A program made the position numbers and the translations under genes. Source: Leptolinea sp964420995 (GTDB lineage Bacteria > Chloroflexota > Anaerolineae > Anaerolineales > Anaerolineaceae). From it: DNA of 64,000 nt. A model generated the notes under the pieces. It was not told where the DNA came from and ran no database searches. It saw only the letters and a list, made by a program, of their open reading frames with translations. Shown piece after piece: positions 42,073 to 50,652 of this stretch. The stretch spans positions 101,839-165,838 of the forward strand of contig CAYQUX010000006.1 in assembly GCA_964420995.1 (NCBI GenBank). The letters are read 5' to 3'. The number at the start of each line of letters is the position of its first letter. Positions within the stretch are counted from its first letter, which is position 1.

Positions 42073-43236
42073 CTAACCGGCAATGTCCAACCAGACATCC
42101 TGGTATTTTTTGACGATGGAATTAATATCAAAATTGTCTTGAATGCGCTCGCGGGCTTTTTGCCCCCATTCATGGCGAATTTCAACATCCAGAGTCAGTA
42201 ATTTGAACAGGGCTTCTTCCAGTTGTTTCGGATCATCAGGTGGGACAACCAGTCCGGTTCCTCCAATCAATTCCGCGGTGTCCCCCACATCCGTTGCCAC
42301 ACAGGGTAAACCACAGGACATGGCTTCTCCAATAACCAGAGGAAAAGCCTCCCCAAAACTGGAAGAAAGGACCGCAACATCACAGGCTGAATACACAGCC
42401 GGCATATCAATTCGGCGCCCCAAAAGGTGGACATTACTTCTATCCAAACCATCCGGGATCATGCATGTCAAGAGATTGTTTCCCCACTCAATACCATCAC
42501 CGCAGAGCACATAATGGGCTGCGGGAAGTTTTTTTGATAAACCGGCGGCGGCTGTGAAGAAAGTGCCGTGGTCTTTTTGTGGATCAAATCTGGCGGCGAG
42601 ACAGATTACCGGGACTGATTTATCGATTCCCAGTTCCTGTCGGATTATTTTTCTCCGCTCAGGGTTCGGACGGAATTCTGATAATTCGAAACCATTGGGG
42701 ATATAAACAAACCCATCCTTCCGGTAACCGATTTCTTCGTGGATGCGACGAGCGGTTTTGGAACAGACAATGATCCGGTCCACCAGGAAGCGGGACAGGA
42801 ATGCGTTAAGACGCACAACAGCACGAGTGCCTGGCTTGGTTTTCTGTGGATTCAATGTACTGTTATGGATTCCCCAGATTACCTTTACCGGCCGCAGAAA
42901 TGCTGCGGCAAGTCCGCCAAGCAAGTCGGCATGGTACATCCAGGTTTCAATGATCACGGGAGGCGACTTCTTTAATTCGCGAAGTAGTGTTAAAAATCCG
43001 CTGAAAGAAAAATGCCCGGGTTTCATTTCTAGGGAAAGAACCGGAATTCCTGTCTCTTCGATTCGTTGTCCGATTGGCCCCGGGCTGGTCAATGAGATCA
43101 CCCGGCATGGGAAGCGAGACTGATCAACATATTTCAACAGACGCATCAACATGGTTTCAGCGCCGCCGGTATTCAATCCGGTGATGATATGAGTTACCGG
43201 AATTACTTCTTCATGAACCATACTTTTATTCGCCAT
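42073..43236 (-). CDS. GT4-family glycosyltransferase
   Basis: 387 aa GT-B. TGLNTGGAETMLMRLL at the N-terminus is a GT4 glycine-rich phosphate loop, IPNGFELSEFRP (~185) is the linker, ICLAARFDPQKDH begins the donor domain, and SSSFGEAFPLVIGEAMSCGL (~285) carries the E-x7-E pair. ATG 43236 overlaps the upstream gene by 11 bases; Met at 43221 is an alternative after the stop. Last gene of the leftward group beginning at 48149. Soluble, cytoplasmic; sugar donor unknown. Confidence 0.87.
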   Translation of the reverse strand: MANKSMVHEEVIPVTHIITGLNTGGAETMLMRLLKYVDQSRFPCRVISLTSPGPIGQRIEETGIPVLSLEMKPGHFSFSGFLTLLRELKKSPPVIIETWMYHADLLGGLAAAFLRPVKVIWGIHNSTLNPQKTKPGTRAVVRLNAFLSRFLVDRIIVCSKTARRIHEEIGYRKDGFVYIPNGFELSEFRPNPERRKIIRQELGIDKSVPVICLAARFDPQKDHGTFFTAAAGLSKKLPAAHYVLCGDGIEWGNNLLTCMIPDGLDRSNVHLLGRRIDMPAVYSACDVAVLSSSFGEAFPLVIGEAMSCGLPCVATDVGDTAELIGGTGLVVPPDDPKQLEEALFKLLTLDVEIRHEWGQKARERIQDNFDINSIVKKYQDVWLDIAG

Positions 43237-45562
43237 GAGAATTCAAATTCCAGACAGATTCTGTTTGGAAGATTTCATACCCGGACGGGTCAATATCTTT
43301 CCGCCCGCATAATTCCACCCAGCCGGAATTGGATTTCAACAGATCGGTTGGGGCGGTGATGTGAATAAAATCATTGCTGACTTTGTCAAAACCGGTGAAG
43401 AAGGAATAACCGGGTTTAATGGCAAGAAGAACCTTTGCCAGGTCATACATAGGCGCGTCATGTAAACTTTTAGAAAAATCAGAAATCCGTAGGTCGGGAA
43501 CCAGGGATTCCCGTCTTGAAGTATCAGAAACAACATTGATGTAGGTGCCAGGCGAAATTCGTGTGATAACCTGACCCTGTTCACCCGCGCAATGGTTGCT
43601 GACCGGGAGTTCAATAGGCTTGATCGCCGAATGCAGGATCAATGGAGCGAGAAAGATCAGCACAACCAGAAGGATGGAAAATGACCACACACTTCGTGAC
43701 GCGCCGTATGGCTTATCAGTCTGTTCGACAACATGCCTGCCAGACTGTCCTGCGTGCCATTCTCCCAGGAACACAGCACCCGGGGCAATGAACCAGGGGA
43801 TTGCCGCTGCATACGTTCGAATTTCCGCATCAATTGTTGGAACAAATGGGACTGAAAGCAGTATTCCGGCAATACCCATGAGGATCATCGAATATTGTGG
43901 TTTTTGCAGATTTCGCACAATGCGGAAGATACCCAGAAGGGATAGGAACGCGATGACACCACGTCCCATGAGTGATTCCAGCAAAGATGATCCTTCAATA
44001 AAACCAAACAATCCTGACCATTCATAAGAGAAAAAGTATCCCCAGTATCGCAGAGCGCCGATAAGCGTATTGGCCGGGTTGGTTGTGACCGCCTCCCAGG
44101 CATACCGGTAAATCGTCTGCGATAAAGCAGGTTCCGCCATGCTCGAAAGTTCCGGGTGATCAACCGCGTACTGTTTCCACCCTGTGCCGCCGGTTACCAA
44201 TCCATACAGCGTGTATGAAAAATTTGACATGGACGAACTGTCTATACCCGCGAAGACAGAGTAGATGATCCAATGGATAACGAAGGCAGACGCCGAAGAA
44301 GCGGCAAGGATACCCGCAGAACGCCAGTTATACTTTTGGTCTTCTTTCCGAAAAGCCAGTCCCCCCCAAACGATAAGGGTTGGCAGCATAAAAAATGGCC
44401 CCGCCCTGGATAATAAACCAAGACTGAGCATCAACATACCAGCCGCGGCATCTGCCAACCGTTTCCGGGAAGCCCCGCTCCACAGAAGAGCAAATCCGAC
44501 AGTGCCCAGAGGCAAACCGATGATCTCACTCATCGTTGACCCGATAAACCGCCGGATGAAAAGAAAGAGACCCATACCAAAAAACGCGGCAGCCATTGGG
44601 CCTGTTTCTTTGTTGACCTCAAACGAAACTAATAGAATAGACAAAAGGATGATCAGGCTGAACGCGGCAATTACAATTTGGAGGTTTTCACCGCTCAACC
44701 AGAAAAGCACACCGAACAAGGCAGGGAATAATGGACGTTTTGCCGAAAATTGATGAAATGCCTGCCCCTGAGTTAACAGCCGGCCTCCGTGATAGTAACC
44801 ATTGGCGTCATTGAATGGTTGAAGCCCGGCGACAATATTAAGGTCGGTAAGGCCGCTTGCCCAGACACCTATCAATGAGCCGCCAATCAGTAACAGGAAT
44901 AATCCAGAGACAGCCGCAACGCCCCAAATGTCGCGCCGCTTGAAAGACAGATACATCATTGGCAGTAGCACAAGCGGGAAGAGTAGGCTGCCTTTTCGTA
45001 AAATCAATCCGGCTGTGGCGGGAAACGCGAGCATATAAAGAATAAAAGCCAGAAGGAAGCCGATCATACCTGTTTTGACCAGATATTTAAGATTCTCAGT
45101 CAGACGGGATCTACCGGAATAAAACAGGTACATGAGAATGGAAGAAAAGAGAAAAACACCTGCCCACACAAAGACAGGCAACAGCCGTTCGATAAGCACA
45201 GCCTGGTCTGAAAACAAGAAAGACCCGGAAGCCATTACCATAAGGAGCAACACAAGTATGATCCAGGCAATTGCCAGAATCCAGTGTGGGCGTTCCTTAA
45301 GCCTCAGCCGGGAAAACATATTTATCGCCAGATCAGGTTCCTGTAATTCAGTGACCAGAAGAAACGCCAGAATCAGTGATCCCGCGAACAACCCCAATCC
45401 CTCAAACAGTCGAAAAAGGGAAAAACCCAATAAAACCGAATTTTTCGGGTCTGCCGGAATGGAGAACAGATAGACCATCGCGCCCAGACCGGTTAAGAAT
45501 CCGACTGCCAGGGGGACAGCCAGGAATTGCTGTTCCCGTGTGCGAACCTTCAACGGTTTCAT
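43226..45562 (-). CDS. Large GT-C-like multi-span membrane protein
   Basis: 778 aa with ~13 spans and a soluble C-terminal ~130 residues (LPVSNHCAGEQGQVITRISP). The N-terminus (FSLFRLFEGLGLFAGSLI at ~44) aligns by pattern with the two 842-874-aa proteins at 32641 and 35262, making a divergent third member. A loop with PFNDANGYYHGGRLL (~250) may hold the catalytic Asp. ATG 45562 follows the fusion gene's TAA directly. GT-C fold is inferred from layout; no sugar can be named. Confidence 0.68.
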   Translation of the reverse strand: MKPLKVRTREQQFLAVPLAVGFLTGLGAMVYLFSIPADPKNSVLLGFSLFRLFEGLGLFAGSLILAFLLVTELQEPDLAINMFSRLRLKERPHWILAIAWIILVLLLMVMASGSFLFSDQAVLIERLLPVFVWAGVFLFSSILMYLFYSGRSRLTENLKYLVKTGMIGFLLAFILYMLAFPATAGLILRKGSLLFPLVLLPMMYLSFKRRDIWGVAAVSGLFLLLIGGSLIGVWASGLTDLNIVAGLQPFNDANGYYHGGRLLTQGQAFHQFSAKRPLFPALFGVLFWLSGENLQIVIAAFSLIILLSILLVSFEVNKETGPMAAAFFGMGLFLFIRRFIGSTMSEIIGLPLGTVGFALLWSGASRKRLADAAAGMLMLSLGLLSRAGPFFMLPTLIVWGGLAFRKEDQKYNWRSAGILAASSASAFVIHWIIYSVFAGIDSSSMSNFSYTLYGLVTGGTGWKQYAVDHPELSSMAEPALSQTIYRYAWEAVTTNPANTLIGALRYWGYFFSYEWSGLFGFIEGSSLLESLMGRGVIAFLSLLGIFRIVRNLQKPQYSMILMGIAGILLSVPFVPTIDAEIRTYAAAIPWFIAPGAVFLGEWHAGQSGRHVVEQTDKPYGASRSVWSFSILLVVLIFLAPLILHSAIKPIELPVSNHCAGEQGQVITRISPGTYINVVSDTSRRESLVPDLRISDFSKSLHDAPMYDLAKVLLAIKPGYSFFTGFDKVSNDFIHITAPTDLLKSNSGWVELCGRKDIDPSGYEIFQTESVWNLNSHGE

Positions 45563-47026
45563 TTACACAAACTTGATTCGGCTGGCGGCAAATGCCACCA
45601 TTTTTAACAAGAGCCAACCATGCCGCCAGCGCTGTATGTTCGTCGTGCCATACGTGCGTTCACGATACCGAATGGGCAGGTCAACAATTTTCAGCGTTTG
45701 TTTGGCAGCACCAAAAAGCAGGTCGAAATCACCAAAAGGATCGAAGTTGCCAAAGTAATAACGGTTACGCGCGATGAGTTCGTAATCCGCTTTTCGTAAC
45801 ACTTTGGTTCCACAGAGCGTGTCTTTGATCGGCTGGCCTAGCAGCCAGGAAAATGTTAATGAGAAGAACTTATTGCCGAGAAAATTAAAGAAACGCATGG
45901 CCTGTTTTTCCATGGGATAAACCAGGCGTACGCCGTTAATAAAATCACCCTTGCCCTGTACCAGCGCATCATAGAACCGCGGCAAATCTTCCGGTGGAAC
46001 CGTCAGGTCGGCATCCAGGATCATAAAAATATCGCCTTCCGCGTGGTTGTAACCCAGCCTGACAGCATCCCCCTTGCCTTTGCCTGTCTGCTGCAATACC
46101 TGGCAGCGTCGTTCCGGGTGAGCGGCGACTTCACGCTGGATGGCTTCAAACGTGTCATCGGTTGAATTGCCTTCCACAAAGACGATCTCCGTCCCGGCAC
46201 CCATTTCGGGCACGCGCTGCATGATCGCCGGAACGTTACCCGATTCATTGCGCGCCGGAACGATGACAGATACAACGGGCTTCTTTTCTGCCGCCGGATC
46301 AGGCTGCGGCCGGGCGATGATCATGTTGGTTAACGCCAGCTCATTAAATGGCCAGAGTTTGACGAGAAATTTATTGAAGAACGCGTCGATCAACGGAGTC
46401 GTTACCGGCCAGAGGATTTCCTGCCATGAACGGACTGTCTCAAGATTTTCCAAATGCAACAGGTTGGATATATCATCCACTGTCAACCAGTTTTGATAGA
46501 GCGTGGGTTTGGCCAGATGAAGAAATTCAGCCAACCCCAGGGGAACCTCCCACAGCCGGCTATATACATTGATAATTACCCTGGTGCGTGGATGTGATAG
46601 CCGCCGTACCTCGCGAAACACGGCCTGCACATCCCAGAGGTCATTTAACAGGTCAGAGAGAATAATGACATCAAATTTTTCCTCCATGCCGATATTCATG
46701 GCATCTGCAAGGAAGAAATTCAAGTCGGAATGACGTTGTCTGGCTCTGCTGATCATGGCTGTGGAGAAATCCAACCCCACTCCAAAATCCGGAGACAAGG
46801 ATGCCAGCAGATCTCCCTGTCCACATCCCAGCTCCAGTATCTTTTGATGCGGCGAGACCAGGAACTTGAATATCTCGTGTAATCTGCGGTGATAATACCC
46901 ACCAAGGCCCTTCCATCGATCGAGGCCGCGAGCTGTTTGTTCGTTATGGTCTATCCGTGCTTGACGGTATTCAAATTCTGCTTTTCGGAAAAAATCGTTT
47001 TTTTTCTGCGATTCCAACTTTTTCAT
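45563..47026 (-). CDS. Fusion: SAM methyltransferase plus GT2 glycosyltransferase
   Basis: 487 aa. Residues ~45-200 are a class I methyltransferase: ILELGCGQGDLLASL at 63-77 (motif I), GVGLDFSTAMI and DVIILSDLLNDL (post II). Residues ~250-487 are a GT2 of dolichol-phosphate-mannose-synthase style: VSVIVPARNESGNVPAI, VFVEGNSTDDT, KGDAVRLGYNHAEGD and MILDADLTVPPEDL (~335, DAD metal motif), CGTKVLRKADYE at the end. No membrane span, so a soluble enzyme. A DPMS-like domain would make a polyprenyl-phosphate sugar, the very donor required by the GT-C proteins of this cluster; the methyltransferase part might methylate that sugar. Starts 4 bases past the upstream stop. Confidence 0.88.
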   Translation of the reverse strand: MKKLESQKKNDFFRKAEFEYRQARIDHNEQTARGLDRWKGLGGYYHRRLHEIFKFLVSPHQKILELGCGQGDLLASLSPDFGVGLDFSTAMISRARQRHSDLNFFLADAMNIGMEEKFDVIILSDLLNDLWDVQAVFREVRRLSHPRTRVIINVYSRLWEVPLGLAEFLHLAKPTLYQNWLTVDDISNLLHLENLETVRSWQEILWPVTTPLIDAFFNKFLVKLWPFNELALTNMIIARPQPDPAAEKKPVVSVIVPARNESGNVPAIMQRVPEMGAGTEIVFVEGNSTDDTFEAIQREVAAHPERRCQVLQQTGKGKGDAVRLGYNHAEGDIFMILDADLTVPPEDLPRFYDALVQGKGDFINGVRLVYPMEKQAMRFFNFLGNKFFSLTFSWLLGQPIKDTLCGTKVLRKADYELIARNRYYFGNFDPFGDFDLLFGAAKQTLKIVDLPIRYRERTYGTTNIQRWRHGWLLLKMVAFAASRIKFV

Positions 47027-47030
47027 CCCA

Positions 47031-48149
47031 TTATTTTAGTATTTCAATGGTTGAGGCTTCAACCATTTTTTGTACGCTGAATTCTGTGACGATCCTCTCA
47101 CGGGCAGCCTTACCCATTTCAGCTCTTTTTTCCGCTCTTAATCCGGCCATTTCTTGAATGGCATCGGCCAGCGCTCTGGCATCACCCGAACGAACCACCA
47201 AACCAGTCTGACCGACTATCTGGTTTGAATCACCCACATCGGTGACAAGACAGGGAACTCCACAAGACATGGCCTCTGCGATGACATTCGGGAATCCTTC
47301 GCCAATGGAAGCGGAGACGCAAACATCTAACGCATTATAAATCGGAACCGGGTCAGTCTCCGCCGGGATCAGGTGAAAAACGTCATCGAGTTTTGCTTCA
47401 TGGATCATGTTAAGCAAGTTATCCCGGTATTCCTGCGGACCATCTCCGACGCAAACAAACCGGAGTATCGGATTGGCTGCATAAGCAAGACTGGCTGCCT
47501 CGACAAATAATGCATGGCCCTTTACCGGATCTAGGCGGCCTACCAATCCCATAAGAATTTCACCGTTCACACATCCCAGTTTAGCTCGCACAGCCGTATT
47601 CTTGTTTTCCGCGGGTATAAAAACCTCTGTCAGTATCCCATTGGGAATAATTCGGATTTTTCCCACCGGCATACCGCGCCCTATCGCGTTCAACGCGCCA
47701 ATATACGAATTGATCACAATGGTATCAGCAAATCTGGCAATATGATCCTCGACCCAGTAAAGCACAGTTGACAGCATGTCATAATCTTCTTTTCGAAGGT
47801 ACGAATGCCTGATTGAAATAATCACGCGGGGAATTGAACAAAAAGGTCTCAAAATGATCGCCATGATATTTGCCGCAACCAGGTATGAAAAGATCACATC
47901 GGGTTTTTCCTGTCTGAAGATTTTGCAAAGAGCGAGCAAAAATCCAGGCACATCCCAGCGTGATTTTTTCGCGGCAGCAATCACTCGAATCCCCTTTTTC
48001 TGAAATTCGGGCAGCAACTTCCCCCCCGAATAGAAGGTTACAACAACCGGATCAATTTTCTGTCGATCCAGCGATTCAGCCAGTGTTAATAGTTGTCTTT
48101 CCGCGCCCCCCACGTTCAATGAGCGGGTAAGAAATAAGACTTTCTTCAA
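47031..48149 (-). CDS. GT4-family glycosyltransferase
   Basis: 372 aa GT-B. FLTRSLNVGGAERQLLTLAE (N-terminal phosphate loop), RIIPNGILTEVFIP (~165), LMGLVGRLDPVKGHALFVEA and SASIGEGFPNVIAEAMSCGV (~277) with the E-x7-E motif. TTG start at 48149 with AGGTGA seven bases upstream; no ATG in suitable place. First gene of the four-gene leftward unit (GT4, MT-GT2 fusion, GT-C-like, GT4). Soluble; donor unknown. Confidence 0.86.
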   Translation of the reverse strand: MKKVLFLTRSLNVGGAERQLLTLAESLDRQKIDPVVVTFYSGGKLLPEFQKKGIRVIAAAKKSRWDVPGFLLALCKIFRQEKPDVIFSYLVAANIMAIILRPFCSIPRVIISIRHSYLRKEDYDMLSTVLYWVEDHIARFADTIVINSYIGALNAIGRGMPVGKIRIIPNGILTEVFIPAENKNTAVRAKLGCVNGEILMGLVGRLDPVKGHALFVEAASLAYAANPILRFVCVGDGPQEYRDNLLNMIHEAKLDDVFHLIPAETDPVPIYNALDVCVSASIGEGFPNVIAEAMSCGVPCLVTDVGDSNQIVGQTGLVVRSGDARALADAIQEMAGLRAEKRAEMGKAARERIVTEFSVQKMVEASTIEILK

Positions 48150-48307
48150 AATTTTTCACCTGAAGAGTTTTTGAATATCTGGTGTGATTGTATCTTAAGA
48201 GACAGGATTACGAGGCCAACCTGCATCTGATTTGATACTCATCCCGGGTAATCACAATAAGATACATTTTTCTGTATGCCGCAGGCAGAGGATCACACAC
48301 AAATCAA

Positions 48308-48343
48308 ATGGCGAAACCGGAAGGAAAATGCCGATTTCGCCAT
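48308..48343 (-). terminator. Terminator hairpin after the DegT gene
   Basis: 13-bp stem ATGGCGAAATCGG/CCGGTTTCGCCAT (minus strand, one wobble) with a 10-base loop, 25 bases past the stop of the aminotransferase gene. Only a weak T-rich tail (TTTGATTTGTG) follows, so it may be an imperfect terminator. The rest of the gap 48150-48367 shows no convincing promoter for the 48149 gene. Confidence 0.55.
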
Positions 48344-48367
48344 CTCGAATTCATTTGGAATTAGACG

Positions 48368-49471
48368 CTAATTCTCATTCCATGACTTGATGGCATCGGT
48401 CACAACGCGAATCTGCTCATCGGTCAGTTCAGGGAACATGGGCAGGGAAAGCACCTGATTGGCTGCCTTCTCGGATTCAGGAAAATCACCCGCTTTATAA
48501 CCAAGATCGGCATGCGCGGGCAATAAATGAACCGGAATTGGATAATGAATTCCATGCTGAACGCCAACACTGGTGAGATGCGTCATAAGACTTTCACGAT
48601 TCGTGGTGCGTACAGCGTACACATGGAATACAGGTTTCCCGTAGGGCATCACTTCAGGGGTAACCACCTTGCTGCCGGTTAGCAATTTCGTGTATTGTGC
48701 GGCATGCTTCCGGCGGGCTTCAGACCAGGATTCAAGGTACTTTAACTTGACATGCAAAATGGCACCCTGAATACCTTCCAGTCGATAGTTGTATCCTTTC
48801 AACACGTGCTGGTATTTCTTTTCAGCACCCCAATCTCGCAGCATGCGCATTGTGCGGGTGTATTCCGGGTTGTTGGTGGTGATCATGCCGCCTTCGCCAT
48901 AAGCGCCCAGATTCTTGCCAGGATAGAAACTAAAGCAACCCATATCGCCCATGGATCCGGCTTTTTTGCCCTTATATTCAGCGCCATGCGCCTGAGCGGA
49001 ATCTTCAATCACCACAAGGTTGTGTTTGCGGGCAATTTCAAGAATGGGGTCCATATCGGCGCACTGACCGTACAGGTGCACAGGCAGGATCACTTTCGTC
49101 TTTGTAGTGATAGCTGCTTCGATATTTTTCACATCCATGGTAAATGAGTGTGGATCAATATCCACAAATACCGGTTTCGCGCCGGTGTAGCAGATGGCAG
49201 CTACCGTGGCTACAAACGTGAATGAAACCGTGATGACTTCATCTCCGGGGCCAACCCCGGCTGCCAGCAAAGCCAGATGCAGGGCAGATGTGCCGCTATT
49301 TACGCCGATCGCGTTTTCCACACCGCAAAAGGCCGCGAAATCTTTTTCAAATGCCGAAACCTCTGCACCCAGGACAAATTGTGACGATTCAAGCACCCGA
49401 CCGACAGCTTCATCGATTTCAGGTTTGATACTGTGATACTGTGCTTTCAAGTCTACAAATGGAATGGTCAT
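48368..49471 (-). CDS. DegT/DnrJ/EryC1/StrS sugar aminotransferase (WbpE/WlbC-like)
   Basis: 367 aa. FVDLKAQYHSIKPEID start, GVNSGTSALHLALLAAG (~55), VIEDSAQAHGAEYKG (~155) and CFSFYPGKNLGAYGEGG (~178), where Lys is the PLP Schiff-base residue. The FVDLKAQY start is typical for WbpE/WlbC enzymes, which aminate a UDP-3-keto-GlcNAc-uronate. Adjacent to the WbpB-like Gfo/Idh (21-base gap), with which it normally forms a coupled pair. SD GGAG is 11 bases from ATG 49471. Confidence 0.9.
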   Translation of the reverse strand: MTIPFVDLKAQYHSIKPEIDEAVGRVLESSQFVLGAEVSAFEKDFAAFCGVENAIGVNSGTSALHLALLAAGVGPGDEVITVSFTFVATVAAICYTGAKPVFVDIDPHSFTMDVKNIEAAITTKTKVILPVHLYGQCADMDPILEIARKHNLVVIEDSAQAHGAEYKGKKAGSMGDMGCFSFYPGKNLGAYGEGGMITTNNPEYTRTMRMLRDWGAEKKYQHVLKGYNYRLEGIQGAILHVKLKYLESWSEARRKHAAQYTKLLTGSKVVTPEVMPYGKPVFHVYAVRTTNRESLMTHLTSVGVQHGIHYPIPVHLLPAHADLGYKAGDFPESEKAANQVLSLPMFPELTDEQIRVVTDAIKSWNEN

Positions 49472-49491
49472 TTTTAAGTATCTCCGCTAAC

Positions 49492-50502
49492 TTAATCAAT
49501 TTGAACAGGTTGCCCGCGTTTTGCCATGGACTGGTTGGCGGCTTCCAGAATTTTCACAATCCTCAGCCCCATCTCACCATCAGTCTGCGGTTTGCGGTTG
49601 TTTACCACACAATCAATAAAGTGAGCTGCCTCCGTTTTTAAAGCCTCGGTCGTGGCCAGATGCGGAGCCCACATATCCCCACTACGGTAGCTAACCAGCA
49701 TCTGATAAACACCCTCCGCCCCGTCTGTCAGGCTGACTCCCTTGTCATATATCTTGATCTTTTCACTTGGCTCAATATCGTCGTAGACAATCATCTGCTT
49801 GTCGCCTCCAATGAGTGTTCGGCGTACTTTGACTGGAGCCATCCAGTTGACATGGAAATGCGCGATCAGATTATTCTGTAAATAGCAGGTTATATACGCG
49901 ATGTCCTCCGGCTGTCCCTTAAGGTGGGCGATACCGGTCGCGGAAACGGCACCGGGTTGCTCTCCCAGAATAAAGTCCATGATCGAAAGATCATGCACGG
50001 CAAGGTCCCAAAGCACATTCACATCATGCTGGAATAATCCCAGGTTGATGCGCACTGAATCATAGTAAAGCAACTGCCCCATTTCACCACTGGTGATCAG
50101 TTCCTTGATTTTCATTACCGCCGGGGTGTAAATAAATGTGTGATCAACCATGACCACTTTATTCACTTGCGCCGCGGCTTCGAGCAATTTTTCGCCTTCG
50201 GCAACGGTACTGGTCATGGGTTTTTCCACCAGTACGTGTTTACCCATTTGCAAGGCCTTCATAGCCAGGTCAAAGTGCGTGGAAACCGGGGTGGAAATGA
50301 CCACAGCATCCACGTCGGGTGAATTAATAAGATCTACAGGGTCTTCAGAAACCTGAACTGACGGGTATCTCGATCTTACGAGATTGAGCCGATCCGTTCG
50401 TTTGTCGCAAACATAGACAACCTGTGCATCTTTTGTCTCCGCGAAATTTCTGACCAAATTTGGGCCCCAGTAACCATACCCGATGACGCCGATGTTAACC
50501 AT
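49492..50502 (-). CDS. Gfo/Idh oxidoreductase, WbpB/WlbA-like
   Basis: 336 aa. IGVIGYGYWGPNLVRNFAET at 4-23, VLVEKPMTST (~93), MVDHTFIYTPAV (~120) and VLWDLAVHDLSIMDF (~165) with the acid/base His-Asp. This is the form that oxidises the 3-position of UDP-GlcNAc uronic acid (WlbA/WbpB) and partners a DegT aminotransferase. Neither the 6-dehydrogenase (WbpA/WlbA-feeding) nor the acetyltransferase (WbpD/WlbB) is in the window; an epimerase is at 53111. SD GGGAG eight bases before ATG 50502. Confidence 0.86.
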   Translation of the reverse strand: MVNIGVIGYGYWGPNLVRNFAETKDAQVVYVCDKRTDRLNLVRSRYPSVQVSEDPVDLINSPDVDAVVISTPVSTHFDLAMKALQMGKHVLVEKPMTSTVAEGEKLLEAAAQVNKVVMVDHTFIYTPAVMKIKELITSGEMGQLLYYDSVRINLGLFQHDVNVLWDLAVHDLSIMDFILGEQPGAVSATGIAHLKGQPEDIAYITCYLQNNLIAHFHVNWMAPVKVRRTLIGGDKQMIVYDDIEPSEKIKIYDKGVSLTDGAEGVYQMLVSYRSGDMWAPHLATTEALKTEAAHFIDCVVNNRKPQTDGEMGLRIVKILEAANQSMAKRGQPVQID

Positions 50503-50652
50503 ATAACGTCTCCCTGTAAAAAGAATTTATACGCTTACAGTCACCTTACTATCCTTGTTTCCTGTCATAAATCATATTATTACAACTGCCCAATCAGGAC
50601 AAGAAGAAACAAGATCAAACTTTTGAGAACACGATTATCCGATTTCCCTTAC
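50503..50652. other. Intergenic gap with a possible weak promoter
   Basis: 150 bases between the MBOAT stop and the WbpB-like start. On the minus strand TTGTCC-17-TAATAT is the best -35/-10 pair, only four matches each, so transcription of the 50502 gene may continue from the MBOAT gene or start here. No hairpin or other feature is convincing. Confidence 0.2.
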
